Part shown: positions 22,433 to 31,440 of the stretch, piece by piece | Layout of the letters: each line of letters begins with the position of its first letter | How positions within the stretch are numbered: the stretch's first letter is position 1 | Assembly (NCBI RefSeq): GCF_035083965.1 | Contig: NC_089727.1 | Coordinates: 13,025,501 to 13,089,500, forward strand | From: Branchiostoma lanceolatum | Taxonomy: Eukaryota; Chordata; Leptocardii; Amphioxiformes; Branchiostomatidae | Length of the DNA stretch: 64,000 nt | Direction of reading: 5' to 3' | Notes under the pieces: generated by a model | Databases searched by the model: none | What the model saw: only the letters and a program-made list of their open reading frames with translations | What the model was told of the DNA's origin: nothing | Translations under genes and position numbers: made by a program

Positions 22433-23156
22433 GGCCACACCATCTTGATTATATGGATGACATCCTCTGGAGACCCCAAAATTAATGCGCGCGGGCGAAA
22501 AAAAGAAAAATCCTGCAAAAAAAAAAATCCTGCTAAACCACAGGGCTACTAGTACATTGCAAAGCTGGTATTGCGAATTGAACCACAGAACACAGTTTAT
22601 TTGTAGGAGGTACATGTAGGTTGTCTTGTTCATCATAGCAGACTATTAGAAGGTATTTGGCTCCAAGGACTGTGGATGATATATGACTGTGATGAGAATA
22701 CTCATATACACCCATAAGGGCAGTTTCAACATACATGGCATTGAACTCCATATTAAGCATTCCATGGTTTACGCTCACAAATCTCACAGTGAAGCCTCTG
22801 CCAATCCCTCAATTCCTCTCCCATGTCTCTCATTGTTGCAAAAGGAACGTGTGAGAGCCACTCTGGATAGGTCGTGTTTGAAATTGTCTGGACGATACTC
22901 GCTGGCCGCCGCGATCCTCTCGTACAACTTTGCAAACGCAAAATCCCCCTAGCTAACATCGATGGCATACCAATCCACATACGCCCTCAATTTTCCGATA
23001 AGCCGGCACAATGCTAGCCTTTTGCAGCAATCTAAGTCGGCAAGTTCCGGAGTTCTGTGTAGCCTTGGAGGAGGTGATTTTTTTTTGTTTTTTTTGACAA
23101 CAGGCGAAAATCAATGCGCGCGCGGATGTCATCCATAAGATTAAGTTGGTGTGGCC
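22433..23156. mobile_element. 724-bp Harbinger-like non-autonomous transposon
   Basis: The terminal inverted repeats start GGCCACACCA and continue with a shared TATGGATGACATCC run; about 33 bases can be aligned. The TAA triplets on both sides (22430-22432 and 23157-23159) form a perfect TWA target duplication, as made by PIF/Harbinger transposases. The element is absent from the paralogous unit B near 26830, so it inserted after the duplication. On its minus strand two protein-like stretches share one frame but are separated by a stop (see the pseudogene entry). Confidence 0.8.
22786..23080 (-). pseudogene. Degenerate coding-like cargo inside the Harbinger-like element
   Basis: Read on the minus strand, a frame of about 41 codons (with RTPELADLDCCKRLALC) ends at a TAG near 22948. 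It then continues in the same frame for a further 54 codons (with DFAFAKLYERIAAASEYRP) to a second stop near 22786. Residue use (charged and aromatic residues, helical pattern) looks protein-like on both sides of the first stop. I do not recognise the family. It may be a captured host exon or a decayed transposase fragment. It has no intact start. Confidence 0.3.
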
Positions 23157-23613
23157 TAAGGTATATTTTTTTATGCATATATGCATTTCAACAATTTTCT
23201 CATGCGTCAGGTACTGTAACTGTTCTATGTGACAAATCATGCTCCCAGTCGAGGACAATAGGACCATCGTAGTAGACACGCATCACATGTAGGTACTTGA
23301 GATTGATGAGGCAATATGGACGTCTGTGGCCTACATCTTCCAATTGCCTGTGTGTCACTGTACGTAATGGTGAGAACTGTACATTGTTCTGTGTCGAAAT
23401 CGGTGATTCTTCAGTTTTTTGTCAGCGATAGTAGTATGTTTACGTGCGATTTCTGTGATGCGAAAAACAGAAAATACGACATGTAAAAGAATACTATATT
23501 CAAAAGTTTATAATTACATTTCACAATTTATACTTCATTGGCCACGGCCTATCACTTATGTTCTGCGTGATCATTTTCTGCAGTAGCATTTGCGCAAAAA
23601 AAAGAGCTGGTTT

Positions 23614-23916
23614 TCAAAAAAGAAAAACTTGAATGATGGACTTGATCGTGACATTTTGCGAGGTGAAACGCATTGTGTCCATCGGCCCGAGAAGTGGCAC
23701 ATCATTTCGTCCAGGGCACTCTCCCTGCCTGTTCTCTTTGATGTACCGCACTACTAGAACCCTGTAAGTGTCACGTGTAGAGACTGTGGCACTCAGCCTG
23801 ATGTTAACATTATCTTTGTGATGTGACAACGTTGTGAACCACTGCAACCCAACAGGATCAGATTCTGGGATTCCAGAATACACTGTTAAGCCAGATATCC
23901 TATCTGACAACGCCAA
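23614..23916 (-). other. Possible exon or decayed gene fragment in unit A
   Basis: An open frame of 100 codons on the minus strand contains NVNIRLSATVSTRDTYRV followed by a QGECPG motif. The matching place in unit B (27340-27500) keeps NVNIRLS and QGECP in the same frame, but has a 39-base insertion upstream and stops just downstream. Partial protein-level conservation hints at past coding. I do not recognise the family, and chance cannot be excluded. Confidence 0.25.
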
Positions 23917-23919
23917 ACA

Positions 23920-24940
23920 ACATTAAATTTTACGTGGTACTTCGCTAGGTTCTTGCCTTCTTAGTTGTGAAGTCGTAACTGCTAGTACTCAAAATTACAT
24001 AATGGCAACGAAACGTTTTTATCTATTGTCTGTCACTCTTACAATTTTTAGAAAAAGAATTGTATATTTCGTCTTCCGATGTTTCTGAAAAAAAAGTCAA
24101 ACATAACAAATTGAAATCTAGGGTCAGTATCTATACTAGACACATGTTACATTGTTTTTTGTTGTGTCGTTTTTTTCTGTTATTTGCTAGTAGCCTTCGG
24201 GCACAATTTGCAATAACCTTTATCATATTGTTTCATATTGAAAAAGCACAGCAGAACCGCATTTATAAATGAATGAGTTCTCACGAGGAAAAACACGTGT
24301 GCATCCACGCATCATGTTGCTTTGATTTCGCCCACCCCAGGCGTCTATTGTAGATATTATACGTGCTGCACATAAGATGCTATCCTGCGTTTAATCTCAA
24401 CAGGAGATCCACGTTTATAACTGGGTCAGTCCATAACACGAAGCACTCAGCTGCCTAGGTTTGCGGTAGCGAAAGCATGATGATTAACCTTACACAGGTG
24501 ATTGAAAGTTTTCTCAGTGCCAGGATGACCGGACTTACTCTGACTACCAGGCTACAGCGGAATATTTATCGCGGATTACCAGTATTACCCAGCACAAAAA
24601 TGTAGGGTGCGATATTCAACAGCACACGTGTATCAGCATATGTTCTTCTCAATGGAGTCCCTGTAATGTCTCATGCCTTAGACGTTACATCGGATCTCTT
24701 TCCCGTGGTTAATGTCGTTAATGGTTGGTTTGATGTTGAATCTTGAAAACAACTCCGCAGGTGTTTATTTTGTTCCTTCTCCCGATGAGCTCCATGTGAC
24801 TGTAACGATAAAAACGTCCCCCCCCCCATGGAGATACATTTACATGTGACATGTAGGTATCAATAAGATCGATATCTTTTTGAAAGATACATCTGACAAA
24901 CGTCTGATATTCGTTATTTGATGTGCGTTTGTTGAGATGT
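23920..24940. other. Unit A right part, no gene recognised
   Basis: Aligns to 28085-28840. A ten-base C run lies near 24819. Nothing coding was identified. Confidence 0.5.
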
Positions 24941-24944
24941 AGGG

Positions 24945-25575
24945 GATCAACTGGGATCACTATGTGGGTAAAACATATGTCACTGCACCTGAAGACATCG
25001 GTGTCACCTGTGCTGTACCACGTTACCTTGAACGTGACATTTCAGTCTTCGTGGGTTGGCACTTGCAAGGGCGCTCTGAAGTCATAGTGCTTGTATAGCG
25101 AGAGGTACGTCAGGTTTCGGAGATCAACTAGGATCACTTCAACCAATATGAAGACACGTGAAGACATCGGTGTCACCTGTACTGTACCACGTTACCTTGA
25201 ACGTGACATGTCAATCTTGGTCGGATAGCGCGTGCGAAGGCCGCACGAAGCCCTGCTCTGAAGTCATAGTGTAATCCATAGTGTTTGTATAGCGAGGAGT
25301 ACGTCAGGTTTCTGAGTTGAACCGGTATCACTTTGCGGGTAAACCATTATGAATACACGTGAGGGCATTCGTACTAACCAACATGTACTGTACCACAGCA
25401 TTTTGAACGTGACCTGTCAGTTTTGGTGGGGTAGCGCGTGGGAATGCGTTCTGCCTTGAAGTCATAGTGTTTGAAAGTTGAATAGCATCATTAGCACAGG
25501 TGAGGAGGGGCCAGGTTTCCCATTACTATGATGTGTCAACTCCAATGCCATCACACGTGAAGACATTGGCACTCA
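24945..25575 (+). repeat. Tandem satellite array, copy 3 (left of the LINE)
   Basis: About three and a half units of the same family as 17320-18375, with cores such as TACCTTGAACGTGACAT near 25022 and 25192 and an ATTTTGAACGTGACC variant near 25400. A truncated LINE interrupts it at about 25576. The array resumes after the LINE with a CCTAGAACTTGACAGG variant at 26018. Confidence 0.85.
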
Positions 25576-26012
25576 CTAGTTATGTTCGGCCAATTGTTTG
25601 GCGCGCAACTATGGAACTCTACTAGCGCCAGTGTTCTCTCTAAATGCCGTGTTGCGTATAACAATTGCTTCCGTATTATCATGAATCTGCCACGACGGTG
25701 CAGTGCTAGTGGAATGTTTGTACACTTCTTGACCGACATTTTCGAATGTAGGCGAAGGAGGGTATGCTATTATTTCTTAAATAGATTACGCTTGTCAAAG
25801 AACCGTTTGATCAGGAGCCTGTTAGTATCTGACGCCTACTACAGGAACTCATATTTCTGTAATGTGTACGGCCTATTGTGCATCTAGTTTTGGTTTAAAC
25901 CTCTTTTGTTTGTATGTCATTTGGTGTTTGTGTTAAGCCTATAGCTCTTTTAAATATGTATTGTGTTCCTATGGGTTTGTTTTTATACCCGAAATAAATA
26001 AAGAAAGAAAGA
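25576..26012 (+). mobile_element. 5'-truncated non-LTR retrotransposon (LINE), 3' end
   Basis: A 101-codon frame at 25582-25887 encodes the end of a non-LTR reverse-transcriptase ORF. The run VAYNNCFRIIMNLPRRCSAS followed by MFV matches the conserved C-terminal YNNAFRxLxxLPRxxSAS-MF signature of RTE/CR1-like elements. A short 3' UTR of about 100 bases follows, then AAATAAATAAAGAAAGAAAG as the tail. It is a dead-on-arrival copy: the endonuclease and the catalytic RT motifs are missing. It sits inside the satellite array, which continues on both sides. Confidence 0.85.
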
Positions 26013-26104
26013 TTACCTAGAACTTGACAGGTACTCTCAACATTGTATCAGCGAGGGTTACTTATGCTTTTCGCTGTGAAGTCACTGATGATGTGTACTA
26101 AATA
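26013..26104. repeat. Array remnant after the LINE
   Basis: The first bases continue the satellite unit interrupted by the LINE. The stretch then aligns with the left flank of the palindromic element (18400-18458), which ties unit B to unit A. Confidence 0.6.
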
Positions 26105-28840
26105 TCTAACACCGCCATCATCAAACGCCACTTAAAACGAAACCGTCTGACATTGACAGAATAAGCTGACAACGTCGATTCAATGCATGTGTGTAAGACT
26201 GACTGACTTGTTACATCCAGGAAGGAGTTCAACTCGGACCGGGGCATTGCTTTTGGTTGTGTATGTGTGTTTGCACCTATAACTCAAGATGCTTTTGATG
26301 TATTTGAATGGATTTTTATATGTTATAGTTATTGAGGTCCAAAAGAAACATGGCGATTTTGGGTGCCTTAGCAGTATTTCCAGGCACTCAAGCATTACGA
26401 GGACGTCCTGAATGTAGTGTGATATACTCCCGAGAGAACTGGTCTGCCTGGCTAGGGCAATGACCTCAATTTGCGACACCCGGTGCAGCTTGGGACGTAA
26501 CTGTCATAGCGTATGATAAGACTAGGGCTATGGCAGTAAGAAATTCACAAAAACTCAATATTTGAATATTTCAGGGAGGTATGCGATATTTGCTTTCTTG
26601 TACATAATTCTGTCACTGACCAACTTTATAGATTATTGTGTATCTTACTTGCCTCGTGCTCGAGTGACGTATTATCACATTGTACAAGTCGGTGTGTATT
26701 TTGGACTTGCATTGAATTGTTCTACTTGGAAACTTTTCGTGTAGTAAACCTAGTTAATAAAATGTTATTGAAATCACATGTCCGATTTCATTTGAACCAA
26801 ATTTGCAGGAGTGAATTAGATACCACACATACTCCCACGTACACAACATGCTTTCGCTTTATAGGGCAAGTGATGCTATCAGTCGAGGAGACTGAGACCA
26901 CCGTAGTAGACACGCACCACTTCTAAATACTCAGCAAGAGATTGATGAGGCAATTTATTCTTCTCAGTCTTCTTCCAAAGCCCATTGTCTGTGTGCTTGT
27001 GAGAACTGTACGCAGTTCTACGTCAGGGTCTGAAAGCGTTTGCCTACTTAACGTCAGCAATGTACATGTTTTTCAGCTTTCATTAATATTCATACCTCGT
27101 CAGCGATACTATTGAGGTCATGATTCGATGCTGTACGGTTTCTGTGATACAAAGAAAAGAGACTACGACATGTGAAGCAGCACTTTACATTTCACGAATT
27201 GTACTTAAACGGTCTCTGGCCAACTATAGCCTATCACTCATGCCGCGTGTGATTATCTGAAGCAGTATCTAACATTTGTACAGAATTGGTCCGATCTGAA
27301 AAGAAAGGAACTTGAGTGACAAGTAGACACTTGAAGCGCTTGATGTCCATCACACTGCCAATAAGTGTCATCACATATCTCACTCTGGACACTCTCCCTG
27401 CCCACTCTCTTTCATGTACATCACTTCTAGAATCCTGCGAGTGCCACGTGTGGAGCCTGTGGTACTCAGCCTGATGTTAACATTATTTTGGGAATATGAA
27501 ATAACTGGAATCAAATTAAATGAAAATGGTGACGTGACAACGTTGTGGTTCATTTCTTTGGCATAATCGTGGATGAGGAGTTTAAAATTTGTTATTGAAA
27601 ACGTTGACTTAACATAGAATAGAATAGAATGACTTGAAATAGAAAAAAAAATGAATAAATATACATCGAAACAACGACCAATGAAAATAAACGAACATGA
27701 AATGACATATCATGATATCAAACGAAAGACAAAAAAAAATGAAAAATGAACATGAATCGAAATCAATTAAATTGAATTGCACTCTCTTTCTTACAACTCT
27801 TCGACTATCCATACATTCACCAGTGACATATTTATACTACCAATATTAATGTCGTTCTCTTCTGAACCTATATTTTTGTTAAAGCAAGCAAACACCCAAC
27901 ACGCTGTACATGCCACCCTGACACGTGAGCTACTCCAGAGTACCCAAGGTGCTATTGACGCATATCGCCATGTGTTGTTGTTGAGTGAAAGGCAACGCTA
28001 CGGACAAGAGTAGACAGGAAATTCAACTGGAAACGTAGGCAAATATTTTTTCCGGCTCGTAAAGAATACTACAAAACAGCAGGTGTGAATGATTGACTTC
28101 TCACGCGGAGAAACACGGGAAAGCTAGCTGTGTTTTCCTCGACTCGCGGCGCTTCTGTACGTCCATAACGTACTGCACGTACATCAAAACCGCGCGTGGG
28201 AGGTTGGACCGCGTTTCATATCCAAATGGTTTAGGTTTCTAACAAGGTTGAGTAGTTCACAGCACGAAGTACTCAAGTGGTTTAGGTGTGCGGTGGCGAA
28301 CAGTAATCTTATGATCTCGAGCATACGTTGGTAATTGAAAGGTCTCTTGGCCTCAGGATCATGACCGGACTTACGGGCTACAGTGGGATATTTACGGGGA
28401 TTATATACATTACAGAGTACAATCCTGGGAAATGTTATGTTATATATGCATAAACAGCACATGTGTTTCAACGTGTTTTCTTCTCATGGGGTTCTAGAGG
28501 AATGTACACATATGTGTAGATGGCGGCCTTAAAATCCAATGCGTTCTCTTCCCCGCAGTGGCTAATGGTTGGTTTAATGTTTAATCTTGAAAAAAAAAAG
28601 TCCTAACGTATCTACATGTAACTGCGCGGGTGTTTACCTTTTTCTTCATTTCGTGAGCTCCGTGTGATTGTAACGATAAAACTTAGCGTGCCCCCTCTCA
28701 TGGAGATGCGTTTACGTCATGTCACATTTAACCATCAGCAAGTTCCCTTAGACAGACATTTGAGGCAACAAAGATATATCAGACAAAAATTGACGTTTGG
28801 TCATTATTCGAACATATATTTGATGCACGTTTGTACTTTA
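26105..28840. repeat. Segmental duplication unit B, unique part
   Basis: The paralogous partner of 22006-24935. It begins with AACACCGCCATCATCAAACG, the approximate empty site of the palindromic element. It lacks the Harbinger-like insertion and the pentanucleotide microsatellite. No intact gene was found. A run of AATAG/GAAAT-type simple sequence lies near 27612-27760. Confidence 0.8.
26540..26600. repeat. Short end of a dispersed repeat family
   Basis: An AAGAAATTCACAAAA run followed by ATATTTCAGGGAGGTATG resembles the ends at 34866-34925 and 61905-61950. It is a partial copy of the family that at 61623 begins with a hairpin (CCTCCGTGAAAACGGAGG). Confidence 0.6.
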
Positions 28841-29220
28841 ATCCAGCCCATTGGGAGTAAGAATTGGTTTCCCCATGATTCCCACATGCTTCACAGATTT
28901 CAACCCTTTATGATATTGGCACATATCAATCAGCCCTGCCTTCTAGATAACATCAATGAATACTCAATCTATGATTCAATCAACACAAAGTTATCATTTC
29001 ATTTGTCATAGATCTAGATGGCTCAAGTGCATTTGTGACTGCAGTGAAATCGCGACATCTAGCGATAATCAGAATACTACACCCAGCAGGTCGCTAGATA
29101 CACAGGTGCCTAGTTTTGTGCGGACGGGGTTTCTGAACTAGAACATGCGTTCATTGTTCGATGTTCCCTCAACATTCTATACCTATGTCTCCAACATTTG
29201 TACTGTCAACTTAGTACCGA
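28841..29220. other. Intergenic DNA, nothing recognised
   Basis: No exon or repeat was identified between the segmental duplication and the next G+C-rich block. Confidence 0.4.
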
Positions 29221-29520
29221 CGGGTGTATTCTTTCACGAGGCGACGGACCTGCTTATTAAATCACGTTAATCTGACTGCACCTGGGGGCGGTGTTCCTTA
29301 CAAAGCCACGCCGAGCTTCTTGGAATTTAGCCAATCGCAAAGTCTGCAAAACAACAGGGCTACAAACGATAAGGTCAAACATAACCGGGCTTCATTTCCC
29401 GTCAATCTGTCCTCCTCTAACGGCCCCGGACGGCGCGGTCTGTTGATTATTTTGATCGCTGGCATCCGCGGCATGATACCGTCCTATTTTAGCTGACGCT
29501 CCCCCCAGGCCCAGGATATA
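29221..29520. other. G+C-rich island, possible regulatory element
   Basis: A repeat-poor block with a sharp rise in G+C relative to its surroundings. It lies just upstream of the presumed first exon of the CD20-like gene. A 90-codon frame spans it but lacks protein-like features. It may be an upstream regulatory element of that gene; this is inferred from position and composition only. Confidence 0.3.
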
Positions 29521-29639
29521 CTGCAGGCTTGTGGTGGTCTAGATCTCTCACTCCGTGACATGTGACCAAACCTGATTCTCGTTAGGGACTAGACTTGGGG
29601 TTAATTTGGTTCGTGTTTGGAGGGTTTATCACCAAGCCT

Positions 29640-29884
29640 CCCCCGTACAAACCTGACTCTGTGCTGTACAACGCTGGTGGGTGGATAGCGGAGGCCAACT
29701 TGGGTGGGACGCCAGCTGTACTGTCTGTCTCCAACTAGCTGAGTATCTCTCTCCATAGCGTTGTCGAAAAAACGGCTTCTTTGACCTAAAATTGATTTCT
29801 AAGGAGGACAAACTACAAGTGGGTCTGTAGGTCGATCGATCCTCTGCTTCTTCTGCCTTCTCTGGGCAGCAGTGCATGAAAGAG
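29640..29884 (+). other. Probable 5' untranslated first exon of the CD20-like gene
   Basis: A G+C-richer stretch ends in GAAAGAG followed by the strong donor GTGAGT at 29885. The next matching acceptor is TTCTATCTCAG at 31417-31427, directly before the start codon of the CD20-like frame. The transcription start is not visible. If spliced this way, an upstream ATG at 29876 opens a 15-codon frame that overlaps the main start out of frame, which could reduce translation. Confidence 0.4.
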
Positions 29885-29889
29885 GTGAG

Positions 29890-31427
29890 TGTATATCTTC
29901 ATCATGAATCTAATTTTATGATCATCATTTTTGACGACTGTTTGTGTTTACTAGTAGTAACCTCTAGCGGCTTGAAGTCTTGTTTGTTAGATGCCTAACA
30001 ACGCTTAGAGCTTCGATCAGGATGTGTTGTTGCCGCCGTCGATGTAACAGAAAGGTTACGGTGAGGTTGTGTTGTTATAAACAGTATCCCGGATAGCTGG
30101 GTGAGGCCAGGGCCCCTGCATACCAGCACGCACGCCATCTTGTCTCCTATCATATCGCAAAAGGGAAAGTCATATGGCGGCGTGTTTCAGGGGTTAACTG
30201 GTGCTCTGTTTGAAAAGGGTGCAGAGATGTCATGAAACGTGAGGATTTGGGAGGTTTAAAATCGTGCCACAAAATAATGGCCACGCGTCAGAAGAAATCC
30301 TTCTGCAAACACGTTAGCCGGGGATTATGTTAGTTGACAGACTCCCCTGGAGACATCATTTATTCCAGATGGGAGGAGGGAGGGGTGGGGTGGAGACAAC
30401 TTGCTGTAGGAATCCCTCCAACCAGAATTTCCTATAAGAACTTCAGGAAGGGGTTTGTTTGGGAGCCAGCCTTTTTAGCTTTACTAGTACGCTCTCTCTG
30501 TCGCTATATATCGGGCATAAAGCCATTTAGGCTTTAGTACGTGTACGATCTCTCTGCTTTTGGCCAAAGAGCGACAGAGAGAGAACGTTCTAAAGGTAAA
30601 AATGCTGGCACACAGGCTTAGGAATAGGTAAAGTGAAGATACTGCACTAGTATTCACTTTATTAGTCACCGGGGGAGAGAGGATTTTATTTTATTCTATT
30701 CAGAGTTTTGCCCCTAGGCCCTCCCCTCTTCTTTGTTGGGAATTGTATCTAAGTACGCTATTGGTGGGTACAAGGTCCAAATACCATTAGGTAATAAATT
30801 ACAAGACCCGGATTTTATTGGCTAAATGTATCGCATAAAACAGCCATACATGAACTACTTTCTTAGCAGTTGAAACAATGGATACGAGAATGATTTACCA
30901 AAGGGTGTATAGCTCTATAGTCTCTTGCCACTGTCGAAGGATGCATTGGTCATAGCCCATTCAAGAGTCGGAAACTAGTCCAAGTTACATCGCCCAAGAC
31001 CTGTTAACAAATCAAGAAAGCAACAGAACAGTCAAACTCATGTAAATACAGTTCAAGTCGGCTACTATGCTCTAGCTTTGAACGATATCCCCTTGCATGT
31101 TGAGAATGTTTACCTTGGACTAAACTTCAGTTTGGAAACTCCCTCCAGATGAGATCCGTAACCCCGCGGGCCGGTAAGTGTTTGTGTACATTTGGAACAG
31201 CTGCGTCTGGGTGGGTGTAATCTTAGAACATTCAATCATGTTGGTCCAGTGGAAAAGTACTGTAGCAGTTTGTAAACATTTCGCTAGATGTCGCTTGTAG
31301 CACCATGGCTGACAGTAGGCCATTTAGGTCTCACCTCAACATCCATACTGCAAGAGTTACATCAAGCTCCCTACTTTATTTCTTAGTATGCACGTTGATG
31401 CTGATACACAGTCACCTTCTATCTCAG
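29890..31427 (+). other. Presumed intron 1 of the CD20-like gene
   Basis: About 1.5 kb between the proposed donor and acceptor. It contains a hairpin at 30489-30588 (CTCTCTCTGTCGC with its complement GCGACAGAGAGAG), and otherwise no recognised element. Confidence 0.4.
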
Positions 31428-31440
31428 CCCTCGTTGCACC

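Larger units (their letters stand above)
22006..24935. repeat. Segmental duplication unit A, unique part
   Basis: This region aligns in order, with gaps, to 26105-28840. Shared anchors include the TTTGAACCAAATTTGC run (22301 and 26791), GTAGTAGACACGCA (23267 and 26906), CTCAGCCTGATGTTAACATT (23793 and 27466), ATGACCGGACTTAC (24525 and 28361) and TGGTTGGTTT near the right end. The copies differ by many substitutions and indels, so the duplication is old. Unit A also contains the 724-bp Harbinger-like insertion. Confidence 0.8.
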
